DNA of 64,000 nucleotides, from positions 13,796,001 through 13,860,000 of the forward strand of contig CM020509.1 in NCBI GenBank assembly GCA_009823395.1, given 5' to 3'. The notes under the pieces are model-generated. The model made no database searches. It had not been told where the DNA came from and saw only the letters and a program-made list of their open reading frames with translations. Both the position numbers and the translations under genes were made by a program. Shown here one piece after another: positions 36,344-49,780 of the stretch (positions are counted from its first letter, which is position 1; each line of letters starts with the position of its first letter). This stretch comes from Thamnaconus septentrionalis (taxonomy: Eukaryota; Chordata; Actinopteri; Tetraodontiformes; Monacanthidae).

Positions 36344-37640
36344 TTTTCTCAGCAAATGTGTTCAGTTCTGGGAATAAGCCCTTATAAAAGTCACTAATAT
36401 AACTTCAGTGTATTGTTATCACAGATTGTGACAACACCACCTGTTTCAAAGGCCACCTTGTTTTTGTTCCTTTCCAGATAGATGCAAAGTTTTTGGAGGA
36501 GGCTTTTTTTTTTTTTCCTGAAGCTATCTCAATTTTTTTCCCCTGTAATATATTGTGTGAGGGGCGCCAGTGAAGTCCAGGCTGAGAAATTAAAAACTAA
36601 TAATAATAAATCCATGGGCCCTGTGAGGGGCCAAATACCCTGACAGGCCAAGACTTGAGAGGTAGGATAGAAAAAAAAAGTTTTTGTTTTGTTTTGTTTT
36701 GTTTTAGGGAAATTATTCCCCCTTCCCAATATTTGAATACCTCGTGAAATCATCCTCTTCAGAACAGAACAGCTACCAGGAAGAACTTAATGATTGCCCG
36801 TAAAACGACAACAGCGTGATGCAAGACAATGAAATGAATTCATGCACGCTCATTTCAAGACGGACGCGATGTCGTGTTGAAGGACCAAGGTCAGGGAGAC
36901 GAAAGAGGACGAGATAGTTCAGGGAGGAAGATGGTGGCGGAGACGGACAGACAGGCAGACCGACAGACAGACAGGCTGTTTGCTCAGCCATCGATCCGGA
37001 CCCCTCGAGGCCGCCTCTCCCATTTTGCCAATTTGTGTACTTCCTCCTCTCATCCTCACCTCTGCCCGTCTTCCCTCTCGCCTGGCGAATCGTTGGCCGG
37101 GAACAGACAGCGCCGCTCTGGAACACCGGACCCTCGGTTGCCGGGCAACCACACACTGACTTGATGGAGTGGAAGGCGACTTCAGAGGCCCTCTGTGAGA
37201 GCAGCATCAGTGTTCTCATTAGACCCCCAGTCCCCTGATAATCCCCGCGACGCACACGCGCGTACAACAGTGTCGTGGAATAACGCGAGCGGCGGCCGCA
37301 GTCGCTTTGACGCCTCGTGAACCTGATAAAAAGCAAATCACAAGTGTCAGAACAGCAACAAGGCGCTGAAACTTATTCCAGTTCTTTCACTTAAAAGCCT
37401 TTTACTTTTCTCTGAAAATGCCGTACCTCTCCTTTGCCACCCTCTTAGGTTTTTTTTTCACTTTTATGAGGTGGAGTGGGTGGACTTCCTGTCTCCTCCC
37501 CGTAAAAGACGAGCGTGGCTTTGATAATAACAGAGACAGTTATTAATTAGAGGGGGAGAAACGTTCTCACCGCTCCCCCTCTTTAATTCAACAAGTGTGC
37601 TTGGTGTCGGCCAGTGACCAGACCTCACCACTCTTTGCTT
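36344..37640. other. Intergenic, no gene seen
   Basis: Contains a (GTTTT)n run near 36685-36705 and a CpG-richer stretch at 36990-37320. Frames there on both strands have no family or splice support. Confidence 0.4.
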
Positions 37641-37642
37641 GA

Positions 37643-37646
<4 letters not shown>

Positions 37647-37673
<27 letters not shown>
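37647..37673. repeat. Poly(T) run
   Basis: About 27 consecutive T; could be the tail of a minus-strand retroposed sequence, though no body could be recognised next to it. Confidence 0.8.
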
Positions 37674-39570
37674 CCGTACAGCCTGGGCGTGTCTGTAACT
37701 GTATATAGCCGGGTGGGGGTTTTCAGTAAAGAAATTGCTAAAAATTGAATTTTTAGCTCAATTTCCATTTCTTCATCTATGCACCAGGATTCACTGTTCT
37801 TACAGCTTTTCAGCAGTATCAATAATTGCAGTGTTTGAAGGCAATTTTTCATTCATTTTTTAGATTTAACTTAGCAGCCAATTGTTTGTACATGCGCATT
37901 TGCTATGCGGTGTCTGTTTGCATAAAGAATATATTAATTTTAACAGAGAAGTTGATGCATCATTAGCTGTTTGTATTGTGAGTTATAATCACCCTAGTGA
38001 GCAATATTATTCATCATCATTTAAGGACATAGTATTTATTTTAGCACATCTCAGGTGTCAGACTCCTTTTATTTTATTTTATTTTATTCCACTGAGGATT
38101 TTCTTCTCTGGCCCAAACTCACTCATGCAGTCACTTGTCTATAATGACTGATGGGGATCCTCTCTGCTAAAACACTCAAACTTTGTCTTTTACTGCAGTT
38201 CCTAAATGCTATAAAGCTGGCAGTCAGAAAGCAAAAGTATGTCTTTATGAGCCAGTTAATGCATTTGGTAGTAGCCAGGGGAGCAGTATCAGGAATCCTG
38301 AGGAGGGGAAAAAAAAAAGGTGAGGACCCTTTAAGTTTGGGAATGATGAAAGGAATGTGGAGCTCTAGCTCACTTGGCAAGAGGTGAGCTGTGATGTGAT
38401 GTCCACTGGTGGGAACTCTGTGGAGAAAAGGAGCAGACTACCTTCTTATCTTCTTATCTGACTGTATAGTTATAAAGATAAATGTTGATCAAAGTGGGGA
38501 AAGAATACCTGTAAATTACAGGATTGTCACATTCCAATGCAATCGTCTCAGAGGAGTTTAGTTTTTAAGTCATTAGGTTCCACTTGAAAAAGAAGAGCTT
38601 TTGCCAGGGGACAGGTTCAAATATATGAATGAGAATCTAACCAACAGTTTAACCAACAAGTGTGGTTATTTAGAGCCTGGTTTGTTGTCAATGTTCAGAG
38701 GAGAATGTGTAGGGGAGCAAATGTGCGGTTTTCTGGAGTCTAAATTTATGTCCTCGGGATTTTGCTCCTGTACGACTTCCTGTCTGTCAGAAATCTCATT
38801 TGTCAGACATGTCGACTTTGACTCTTTGAAATGAGATTTTCGTTAAAGGCAGAGAAAAATTTACAGCTGCGGCGATGAATGTGACATCTGCGCCCGGATG
38901 TCAGGCTGCTCACATACATCAAATCCACACTGCGATGCCCAAACATGCATTTCGGGGAAAGGAGAAGCAGGAGAAAAACACTGGCTGGAGTCAGGCTCTC
39001 TCACACAAGCTCTCCTCAGATCTGCCTGGTTTCAGCTGTTGAAGGATTTTGTTTTGTTCAGGCAACCTTCCCGTTGTGCTGCGGAAGCTGCTGGAAAAAT
39101 GAAAAAGGCTGAGCGGCTTCTCTGCGGTTCTTTACGCTGCTGTGCATTGTGAGATTAATGAGCTCAGCCTCATTCTTGAGTTTCTGCAACCAGCATTTTG
39201 AAAAGGTCAGCGTTGCGATATTGCCACATTGTTAATTTGGAGGTCTGAATCCGGCTATATTGATCAAATTGCCTTTTAAAGTTATTTTTAGATGTTTAAG
39301 TTTTCCTCAAGGTTTCCTTGTTTTCTGCTGTACAGCTGTGTGAGAGTTTTGCTTCTGTATCATTCAGTTGTCATTGATATCAGCTCCTGACTGGTGGTGT
39401 TATCAGTTACCTGGAAGATACTTTCAACTCTGTACGTTTTAGCACGCATTATCTGACCCAGGAATTTACTGACTGAATGTATTTACAGTACTTCTAGAGA
39501 GTGTATCATCATTATTCTGAAGTGATGTTTTTCCTAGTATGTTGCCTTTTAAGAGTGGGTGACATTGGAA
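37674..39570. other. Intergenic, no gene seen
   Basis: AT-rich unique sequence; nothing supportable. Confidence 0.4.
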
Positions 39571-39574
39571 TATT

Positions 39575-40056
39575 CATCCATCTATTTTCAATCACCACTT
39601 CTCCAGCGCTAGTTGTCCATTCCAGTTTTTAGCGCATGCCCTTATAGAGACAAACAGCCATACGGTGAAAAAATGTTTGACTTCCGCATTAATGTGCCCA
39701 TAGAGCACATGCAGTAGTGTCTCTTCCCATCATGCCTCTGTAATTCACACAACCTATTTGGCCAATCAGAACGATTCTGCTGAACGTCACTTACAGACAC
39801 GTCAGGATGCTGCAGTACCTCGAATGGCCACTGGGAAAAATCTTCGCACCGCCATATTGCCAGTCCGGTATCCAGTTCTTATAATACATCCATGCTTTCA
39901 ATGAGTTGAACTCACACGAACTGACGATTTAGAGTTTCCAGTTAGCCTAACGTGCACGTTTCTGGACTGTGGCCGGAAGCCGGAATAACCTGGAGAGAAG
40001 CCAGACTCCACACCGAAAGGCCTCTGCCAGGAATCGAACCTGCACCACCTACGTGG
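39575..40056 (+). repeat. Widespread fish interspersed repeat, split by a later insertion
   Basis: Left part 39575-39663 (catccatctattttcaatca, then tatagagacaaacagcca) and right part 39899-40056 (ggactgtggccggaagccgg, agactccacaccgaaaggcc, ggaatcgaacctgcacc) follow the order of a very common teleost repeat. The 235 bp between them are a different element in reverse orientation. Confidence 0.65.
39664..39898 (-). mobile_element. 'ggatgtattataag' short interspersed element, copy 2, nested
   Basis: Reverse orientation, from ggtgaaaaaatgtttgactt to cttataatacatccatgctt. It keeps both outer ends of the 63334-63826 copy but lacks the middle (cagttatggtctttt to gtgacgtcac). The insertion inside a known repeat defines the element's two ends. 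Confidence 0.75.
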
Positions 40057-40062
40057 CCCCGG

Positions 40063-43000
40063 GATGGAACAGTTTGCTGTTCAGTAGCGGCCTGTGAGCT
40101 GCTACAGGGGACCCTGTGCACAGCAACACAGAGGCTCTTTACCAATTAATATGTCTATAAAAGTACTGCATGAAATCACACGGAGAGACAGAAAGGGTAA
40201 AATCAAAGGGACGGAGCGATCCAGCTGCAGTCCAGCTGCTCTGGCTGAGAGACAAGAAGAGTCCAAATCTTCTCCCTGAAAATCCTGGAGACTGACGCTC
40301 GCTGGAAAGAGCTCAGCAGCGGTGCAGGGTGTTGCTTTGAGCGCTGAGTGTTTTCACAAACCCACCCTAACCCGCGCGTGCATGTGCGTGTGCGTGTGTT
40401 TGCGCGTGCGACCGACCCTCTGACCCTCCTCACCCCTTGCCAGATTGCTTTATACAAATCCATCCTAATTCATTTGGCCGAGGTTTTACTTTCTCCAATG
40501 TGATTGGTGTTGTTCCAGTCATCTGCTCCGTCCAGGTATTTCTCTCCTCCCCTCTAATACCTCCCGTCATCCTCTTAGCAGGCCAGAGGTCGATGAACCG
40601 CAATGAAATGTTCCAAAGAGAGCTGTGGAAATAGTGTATGAAGTGTGTGTGTGTGCGTTTGCCGTGGGTAGACGTTGATCCTGTTGCGCTAATTGGTATT
40701 TACTGAAACAAAACAAAAAAAAACAGTTTCTTTTTTTTTAATTCAGTTTGAGGGGAAAAAGCCCACAATTTATTGTGTCATCAGTCTGAACGAACCACTA
40801 TGTCCGTATTGGGTTAAAAAGGGATCAACGAGGGCCAAGAAGATTAGAGGAAGAGCATATTACTTAAAGTAAAATATTAAAATGCACCATAGGTTGGTTT
40901 TTACATGAAGGCATGAGGTAGGATGCCAAAATTACACATCTCAAAATAGAAAGAAATACTAGCAACTATTGAGACTGGTAGTACACAGAGTTCGTACTGT
41001 ATACACGTCTCTTAATTGGTGAAACTGTTTGAATACTTTTGAAAAACAAATATTCTGCTCGAATTTTGTTTTAAAAGAAAACAAAATTCTGTTTTTTCTT
41101 TGAATTTTTGGGAAAGGAAGTGCGCTGGCGAGAGGCCAGTCCTGGTTCTTCCACACTCAGGAACACTTTCCAGCCCCTCCTGACGGACCCAGCGGCGTTC
41201 TCAGACCAGATGGGACATCTAATCCGCGCAGTGAGCGCTGGGCCTACAGCAGGGCCTCCCCCCACTTCAACGTGCCTGGAAATCCAAAGCCGCATTCGAT
41301 TGTTTTGGTACACTTGACCCCATCGGTCTTATTGGGGATGTATGAGCGGAGCCACATGGCTCGCTGCTGACAGAAGTGCTGTTTCACGGCTGTAATTTTA
41401 GTCGGTGTTCTCTGGTTTTTGGGAATGCGGCCCGAGAGAAAAGACAAAGAAATAGTTTCTGCGCGAGTTGGAAGAGCCTCAGGATCCTCCCGAGTCCGAC
41501 CAACCAGCGCTCATCTTCAAGAAGCAGACATCACAGTTCGCCAGTATTGAATGACGCGCCAAGGTCAAGGTGAAGCGGAACCATTGGCCAAGCACTGACA
41601 TCAGTGGCTAAAAGGAAGCAATTCATCAAGCTAAGCAGCATCGCCCGCAGTGCTGCGCCGAGCCCACAGACGCAGCTGCAACTTCTGAGTCAGAAACCAC
41701 CGGCCTGAAATCATTCAACCCTCTCAATCTGCCTTTATCCCTATATCGTTTGGCATGATGAAGATTAAATATGTGTTTACCATCAGTTTGCAGACATGAG
41801 TAGGGAGTAGTACTGAAAAAAAAAACAAAAAATAACAGAGGAGCATTTTTTAAACAAGATCTAAATGATAACAGCCCGGAGCAGGTTGAACCTGCTGACC
41901 CTGATTGATCGGGTTATGTCATTCATTCCCTCTGTTTGCAAATCCCATCTCTCTCGCTCTCTCTCTTTCTCTGATTTCCCTCCTCCCGCCTCTCCTACTG
42001 AAAACAAGCACAACAGAGACGGTGACCTCTCCGAATAGGAAACATACATTGGATGAATTTCCGAGGGGAGGAATCCCCCGACAGTCACGCCTCCAAATTG
42101 TGCCTGTCGCACTCCACAACAGGCTTGGTTTTGAAAAACACGCAGGGTCAACGGGAGAATAGAGGTGCTATGAGAGTATTTTTTGTATATTTTCTTATTT
42201 ATTTATTTTTTTTAAGAAAAAAGCAGCCAAGGGAAAAAAAATCACAACGTATGAAAGGCGAGAGACTCTCCATTTACCAGCTCTCATTTCGCTCTCGCTC
42301 CAAACTGAAAAATGAAGCAACAAGCTTGCTGGCTGTTGCCGACAGCCTTCCCGGCACGCACAGAAAGATGATGAATCCCGCCGCCACCGCCGCTGTTCAA
42401 TGTCAAAAAGCTGATCATGGTGCGACGCGTTGTTTAGTATTTTTGGCTGGATTGGACGGAGCCGAGCCTCCAGCCCTCCTGCCTGCAGCGGAAGGCTCTC
42501 TTTCACCATGGCGACCCTTTTCATTTACTAGGGGGATGAGGTGGTGCAGGGGAAGGGAGGGGGTCAAGGGCAGGAGCTATTGGAAATCTGATCCCCCTCC
42601 AAAAAAAAGAAAAAAGAAATGACATTCCAATAACCCAAAGACCCTCGCTTGGACCTGCATGAGAAAGAGGCCCCAGGCCTCGGTGCGTCTTCGCATCGCT
42701 TCAGGTGCGTGACAGCGTCTGCCTGAGCATATGTCTCATGCAAATGCAGCGCACGGAGGCAACTTGTTTACCGCGCTTTGACATGCACGTGCAATTATTA
42801 TTTTTTTTCTTTCTCTTTGCAGAGCCAAAACAAACAGATCAAGTAAGATTCTGTCCACAGAGCCAAATATCACACATGACAATCTGGACCGTTAAGCTTC
42901 CGCAGTCTGCACAAGTGTATGTTTCCTTCAGCCGAGCAGAGCTGAGCTGTTTAATGTCACTCTGACGTACAGTATGTTGTGTTTATGTCGAGACGTTTGC

Positions 43001-43700
43001 AGGAAGGGACCTCTCGTGCCTGCTGCGCTTTCTGAAGACAATCACGTTGATGTCTTTTGTATTGCAGTGCTCAAAAGCACAACATCTGTAAGCCAGGTGC
43101 TACTGACAATATGTGTCTTTGTAAGAGAGGGATGGAATAAAATGCTGTATGTAAGGCCTTTTGCTGTATACACAGGAGAAGTGTCATGGTGCTGGCTAAA
43201 TGTGCACCCCGGTTCAGTGTTTCTTTATTCTGCTGCTTTTGATCCACAAAGAAGCTATGTTGAGAAATGTCATCGTGCAGCATCACAGTAGCAAATAATT
43301 GTTGCTCCTTGTGGTCAGAATTGCAGCGTAACCTCTCTAGAAGACTCAAAAATGGCAAATACGACCGGAAAAGCTGCATTCACGTGGAAGACGAGACATG
43401 TATAGCTCCCGAGAAAATAGCAATGTTTTGTTTAACAAGTGAATCCTTGCCAGATGAAATCTAGGAATGTAAAGTGCAACACGGCAGGTGTGAGAAGTGC
43501 ACCGCTGAGTGCCACCCCAGTGTCCCGGCAGGAACTGGTGTTTGTGCTATACACGTCATGTGATTGACTGAAGATCAGGCAGAGCCACTTCTGAACAGAG
43601 CAGCTTACGCAGCAAATACGAAACCACCGCAATTCACAATTGCGTCTCGAGCCGTAGATGTCGCCCCCTATAGCACAACGTTATACTGAGATCCCCAGCG
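40063..43700. other. Intergenic, no gene seen
   Basis: Unique sequence. The plus-strand frame 42053-42622 runs through A-rich and C-rich low-complexity sequence and is not credible. Confidence 0.4.
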
Positions 43701-46700
43701 CGGCTCAAACACTTGGTGACTCTGTTTTTCCACCTCTCCCTCTGTATCGGAGCCATGTGTAGATTCCAGGAAGTTTAATGCTGAGAAGGCATCCACTTAA
43801 AGTTGGAGGATGGCTTTGATTAATGCGTGTACTCTGAGCGGAACGGCGGAGGGTACGTCCACAAAAGTGGGAACGATTTTTTTTTTCCTTCTTCTTCTTC
43901 TTCCTCCCCCTCTAGGAAAAACAAAACCAAAGCGAAACAATTAGACAGAGTGAGATTACCGTGCTGTAATTTATTGCAGTAATTTCCTTCAAGATGACCT
44001 GAAATTGTGTAACCTTGCCATTCCTCCTCTGGGACGTAAGCAGCATTTTTCCCAGATTAGGTCAGGTTCTGCTTGTCTGTCCTGTCTGCGGATCACTTTG
44101 GTTTTCCAGTGTGGTTTACTCAGGAAAACCTTTCCTCTGGTGTTTTTTTCTTTTTTTGTGTGTGTGTGTACTTCCCGTAAAGCATTGTGCAGCTCTTTGA
44201 AGTGTCGGCTGAACTGCGAATGCTTTTCGGTTTTGATCTGTAAATATGTCCTGTTTAAAAGCAAATGATGGCACAGTTTTTGTCCAAGTGCGGGAGTATT
44301 TTCTTTTGAGACAGATGACCCAGTGCAGTGGGTTCCACAGCAGACTAAATAATGCCTGGGGTGCTCCAGCCCATGACATCATCTGGAGTACTTTCAGAAC
44401 GACTGGGACGGAGAGGAAAGTCTCCACGTTTTGCGGGTTGACCCACATGCAAATTCTTTTTTTTCTTTTTTGTAATTACATATGCATTTGAATTGAACTT
44501 TGTTTGAGTATTCGTAAAAAAAAAGAGGCTGGTCCCTCTTTTTTTTCAACCTATTGTGCAGCCAAGGCCGAGCGAAGACGTGTGGCTCCGCTCTCCATCG
44601 CAGATCATTTGCTCTTTAAATCATTAGAGTCTGGACGGGAGACAAGGTTCCCCAGATGGGAACATCAAGTCAACAGAACACACTTCAGACCGCCTAAGTG
44701 GTTTTCGCTGTCTGTTTGCCCTACTCGATCGATGATGCTTGCATAACTTTTGGTTGGACACTTACCTAACCACTTGCCCCACTTTCCCCCGGCCACACCG
44801 ACTTGATGCCTTTTCATCTGTTGGGGGATCCGACCAATCACAGAGAACCCAGAGAGGTTCCTTAAGGACACGCACTGTTTGCTCAGAGACAGCACCTGGA
44901 TCAACACCTGGCTCCATGTTTCTGTTGGACTTCATCAGAATACATAATCAGAACAACGTTTTAAGAAATGAACTAGTCAATCAAGTCATTTGTCAAGAGT
45001 GCGCAACAAAGCTTTGAGCTAATTCCAATTAACAAATTAATCTAATTTATTTAGTTTCACTGATGTAATAAAGGAAACATTCAGGATAATTAAAATCAGA
45101 CCTCTGCATGGTCTCAGTGTGAGAAGGTCTTCACTTTCGCTTTTGTGCTGTTCTTCAAAATAAAATAAAGTGAAGATCACTGTCCATCCGACCTGAAGCT
45201 ATAAAAGTAATCTTCAAAACAAATTTTTGTCTCTCTCTGGCCCTCCTAACTCAACAAACCAGGCTGGATTCAGTTTACTTAATGATCTCTGCCGTTCAGG
45301 ACCAGGCTCTTCTATATGCAGCTTCCCAGCTGTTGTTAAACAGGAAATGTGCCACGGAGAGAAAAAGAAAAAGGAAATCCCAAAACGCAGGTTGTGTTTT
45401 TTGGCATCTTTTATAAAGCCGCCCGAAGAAAGTTTACAGAGCAGACAGAGAGGAGTGTGTGTGTGTGTGTGTGTGTGCGCGAGTGTGTTTGTGTGAAGAG
45501 AGTCCTGGTGGAAAAAGAGAAAGAGGATGTGCACTGGCTAAACCTGCTAAAATTGTGGCAGCTTTGCAAAGATCCACCGGGTGATATATGTTGAATCTGC
45601 TGGCAATGAAGAACCCTGCCTGTGGACTTGTGCATGCTTCAAACAATACCCACCACCGCCAATAAATGCCTCCACTAACGTCAGAACAATGACACAGCAA
45701 TGGCTTGATCTCCGTCACGATTGCTCAAGCTTGAAATCTCCTGGGATGTTGAGGACGGACGGGCGCTCCATTTCTACCTGCTGCCATTTTAGACCGAATT
45801 AATGAATAAATGATATCACATTTTCTTCTGTTGACTGCTGCTACTGTTGGAGAAGAAACAGTATCCAGAGTGTGTGTCCAACAGAGAGGAGGAGGAGGAG
45901 GAGGATGTCTGTTCTCTTCAGACAAATGACAATACATTCCATTTTGTGTAGGAAAGTAAATATGAACTCAGTGTTTTCACATATCTTAAAGGTTTTATAC
46001 CCGTTTTTGGATCTCCATTAATTTATCCAAGATTCTGTTACAGGTGAACACTGCACAGTTCACAGTCTTTGGGTCTAAGTACTTGGAAAAGCTAACAGTT
46101 TGATAACAGTTCCCTTTGTGGCATCATGAAGTGCATGAAATCCAGAATCGCTTTCTGAGATGCTGCAGTAAGCAAAATCAGTAAAGGACAGACGTTTCTT
46201 CTTTCTGGGGAGGCATATGTATTAATTTTGCATATTGTGGGCCCTTTAACGTTTTTATATTTTATATCTTTCAAAAAATGTTTCCTTCTTTGTGTGTTTG
46301 GCTGCCAGTTTCATTTCACTGCACTTTTCTTTTTAGTGCCTCTGCAGTTTGAACAACAGCATTCTCATTCCCCACATGCTGTGCAATGTTTCTCACAGGA
46401 TTGCCTTGTTAAACCGGGAGTCTATAGTCAGACAATGAGCATCATGCCTGGGCCAGTTGATCCTCTTCAGGGACGCTTTGAGGCGTTTTTACCATTAGGG
46501 AGACACCAGACACAGAGCCTGATAAATACAAGAGGTGTGTGGCCGAATATATTACTGGACAGTCAAAGCAGGCAGGCTGGGATTTCATTTGCTCTTGGTC
46601 TGTGCATATTTGTGTGTGTTTATGCGTGTTGGGGAAAGGTCGGGAGCCTACAAAAGACCGAGGAAATGAAAGTATGCACAGAACAGAGTCTCGCCGTGCA

Positions 46701-47215
46701 CTTTGCATTTGTTGGGATCATTCATTCTTTGCATATTGATCGATGCGGAACATGTTCTTTGCGCCGCTCCGACTGTCGGTGGAAGCGGCTCTGCTCTGCT
46801 CTGCGCAGGAAGCTGCCGGCTTTGCTGTTGTCACACCCTTCAGCGGCTCGCTAAATCCCCCCCCCCGCCCCCCGATGTGCCTATGGCGTGTACGCCTTTG
46901 TGGGTGCGCGTGTAATTTTCACCTACCCCCCCGCCCTCAACCTGCCTGCAAAAAGAAGGGCTTTAAGGATTGTAATTGAACGTCGATATATGCAAAGTGC
47001 ATTCCTCCAGAGAGAGTCACAGGCCCTTTAATGTTCCCCGTGTTCTATTTAAAGGTGCTGCCTCTGAAAACCACCGGCTTGACGCACAACATTGTGATGG
47101 GCAGACTCGCACCAAAGAAGCACTGAAGTTGTTTTGTATCTGTCATTTTATGATTTCAAGTGTGTCTGTTTGTAGAAATTTCTAAAAGCGTCATTTTTTT
47201 CTGAATTCCGTCGGC
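43701..47215. other. Intergenic, no gene seen
   Basis: Holds a (GT)n run at 45456-45478. The long frame 46228-46854 lacks a family match, splice signals or codon bias, and is judged chance. Confidence 0.4.
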
Positions 47216-47221
47216 TCTTGT

Positions 47222-47610
47222 GATGGACAGGCTGTCGGATGAGGTCAGGCAGGAATCCCCGTGGACTGATGATGTTTGCAGACGACGTTGTCATCTGTGG
47301 TGGGAGCAAGTAGAGGGGGATCTAAAGGTGGGTAAAGAGCAGCAGTGGGAGCAGTGGCTCGCTGAGGAAGAGACAGGGGCTTGCAGACATTAGGACGTTG
47401 ACGTTCTTTTTGGGAGTGACCAGGACGGACAGGATCAGGAAGGAGTTCACCAGAGGGACACGGCCGGGTGGGTGTTTCGGGAGATGAAGCCAGAGAGGCC
47501 AGACGGAGAGGGTTTGGCGGAGGGACCCTGAGGTTGCAGCTGCCAGGCAGGAGGTCTAAAGAAAAAGCAGTTATGGATGAAGGGAAAGAGGACATGAAGA
47601 ACTCATGCAA
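47222..47610 (+). pseudogene. Decayed non-LTR retrotransposon (LINE) reverse-transcriptase fragment
   Basis: In the plus frame from 47223 one reads MDRLSDEVRQESPW; after a one-base shift near 47268 the active-site-like MMFADDVVICGG follows and then a stop (47311). Further shifted pieces read FLGVTRTDRIRKEF, RLQLPGRRSK and KEDMKN, the order seen at the C-terminus of LINE polyproteins of fish. Frameshifts, stops and small deletions mean it is dead. It is 5'-truncated, as usual for LINE copies. The exact clade is not decided here. Confidence 0.8.
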
Positions 47611-47619
47611 CATGACTGG

Positions 47620-48771
47620 CTGTGGTTGCCCATGAAGGTACAGGAACAGCCCGAAACTGACATTTTGATGTTTGGCCCCTAGTTTAAATCTTGGATTATA
47701 ATTGGATATTTTCAATTAAGTTACCCAAAAAGAGAGTAAAACACTTGATTTGTTTGTTTTGTCTTCTTTTGTCATGAGTTAGCAATTTCCATGTCTGGTC
47801 GTACCCAGACAGCAGGCAAGAGCACCTTGACCTGGTGGCTGCACACGGCCGACAAAGAGCCGCAGCCACAGTACCATCCGGATCCTGAATGGACGAGCCA
47901 TGTAGAAGCTGCTGCTCGCTCAACGCGGCAGCGTGTGTTTGTCGTTCAGCATGTGTTTCAGCCTCTGTTCTCTATGTGTGTGTGTGTTGGCAGCAGATAG
48001 AGGATGATGATTGAGCGACGGCGTTGATGCCGTGTTGTTACAGCTGCGCGCTATTGCGTTCAGAAACGAGGAGCGTTTACGAAAACACTCAACGCTTACA
48101 TGTCTTCCCAGTACAAATATGTTCCTCGGAAGCTAATAGCAGGAATCTGGGCGCATACCTTCAGACATGTGTTCACACGTGTCCTCACGCTGTGAACACG
48201 ATAACAAGAGCAGATATTAAAATGATCTTGAGTTGTGTGCAAAACTACGAAATAATTTAAACGTGGCTGATATTTTGAATTTTATTCTTTTTCATACTTT
48301 CCTGTGAGGCAGCACACCCAGACACACACTCTCACACACCTGGGGCCATTCGGCAGCAGCGACTGGCATCCTGCTCCTCACCGGGACATTGTCTGTGTAT
48401 AATTCACGCTCAGTCTGTTATTGGCGTATGGATATCAGCCAATAACAATAATGTAATACTTAACGCCTGACACGGCGCATATGAAAGCAACTGACGCAGC
48501 GTCATCACATGGCGTACAGTCGCTTTTATTTCCCATTTTTCATCACGTCTGGAAACAGTGTTCAATAACGGCGCTGCAAAAACATGGGACAAAAAAAAAC
48601 CCCTGCGATAATCTGAGTTTATAAGAATGACTTTTCCCACGGTCAGCAAATTCCTGTGTGAAATGGGATTGTGTAAAGCGTTTTCGTCTCGTCTTCAAGC
48701 CACCCGGCTGCTGGGGCAGACTGGCGGTGTGAAGAACGCGAGCACTAATTGCAAAAAGTTGCCTCCCCTCC

Positions 48772-48808
<37 letters not shown>

Positions 48809-48900
48809 TATTACTAATTTCAAATGGGGCCCCGCGCAGCTTAGAGTTCACAACTTATTAAATGATGCCCGCTTTCAGCAGGAACATTAAATCTTCACTA
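47620..48900. other. Intergenic, no gene seen
   Basis: Unique sequence with a (GT)n run at 48775-48805. Confidence 0.4.
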
Positions 48901-48919
48901 AGAAACATAATGAGCAAAT

Positions 48920-49150
48920 GTGTTCCTTCTTTAATGCCGTAACGCTCCGAGCTCGTTCCTCCGGCCACATTCACATCAGTGAATTTGGATTTTAATTCCG
49001 CACAAGTGCCGCTATAGGCCCGGCGGCTTTATTTTTTTCATCTCTCATTTATTACCATTGAACTCTGTTTTCATAACACACACCAGGGTTCAGTTTCTGT
49101 AATCACAGAGAAAGCAAACTGCAGGAGCTGAACAAAAGGCTGTGGCGAGT
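48920..49150. other. Candidate conserved non-coding element
   Basis: Repeat-free stretch with ggattttaattccgc, tttattaccattgaac and tctgtaatcacag. Composition-based call. Confidence 0.22.
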
Positions 49151-49629
49151 AAAACGTTAAAAAAAAACATATTGACCAGTGAGAATTGATTGTGTGATTG
49201 TTTCTGACAAGTCCAATTAAAACAAAAACTGAAATTCTCTCACTCTCGACAGCTGCGGATTAATATTGTAGAGTGATGTAATAAGCCAGGGACTTCGAGG
49301 CGTGTTCAGATCCAAAGAAACATATCTAACCGTCCAAACGCGGGGTGTGTTGTCAACGAATCGCGACACAATCCGACCCTGTGTTGTGCTCCTGAACTGG
49401 AAACGGGAATCTTCCTATATTCAGAAGGCTGTTGTGTTGTATCTTTCTTCTCACCTCGAGCTGTGAAGAGCAGTACTTAAAGGCCCTGTTCCCCTCCACC
49501 TCCCCCTCCCCCGACACTGGAGACCGGGCTGTCCACTCAGGGCTCGTCTTATTTTTAGCGTCAAAATATTGCTGCTCATTTGCTGCTCGTCGCTCAGCGT
49601 CTCATTCTTTTGGAAGAGGATTAGGGCTA

Positions 49630-49780
49630 AAAGAAGAGAAAAAAATTAAGTTAGATTTTTTTTTTTTGCAAATTTCACAATTCGAGAATAAAGTCAAAAA
49701 ATTCGAGAAGAATGTTGACGTAAAAAAGATGAAGAAATTTCGTGAATAAAATCAAAATTTTGCAGTTAATATCAAGGAGA
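49630..49780. repeat. Degenerate 'gagaataaagtc' repeat array, copy 2
   Basis: attcgagaataaagtcaaaa, attcgagaagaatg and tttcgtgaataaaatcaaaa follow in a row. Same motif as at 20395-20550. Confidence 0.6.

Noticed and set aside
36773..37336. 187-residue minus-strand reading frame
   Set aside because: Lies in a CpG-richer stretch that is open in several frames; no domain or conserved pattern.
40031..40041. tRNA-like B-box (ggaatcgaacc)
   Set aside because: Part of a common fish interspersed repeat; no cloverleaf could be drawn, so no tRNA gene is called.
42053..42622. 189-residue plus-strand reading frame
   Set aside because: Runs through A-rich low complexity; no support.
46228..46854. 208-residue plus-strand reading frame
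   Set aside because: No family resemblance, and overlapping frames on both strands are also open; chance.
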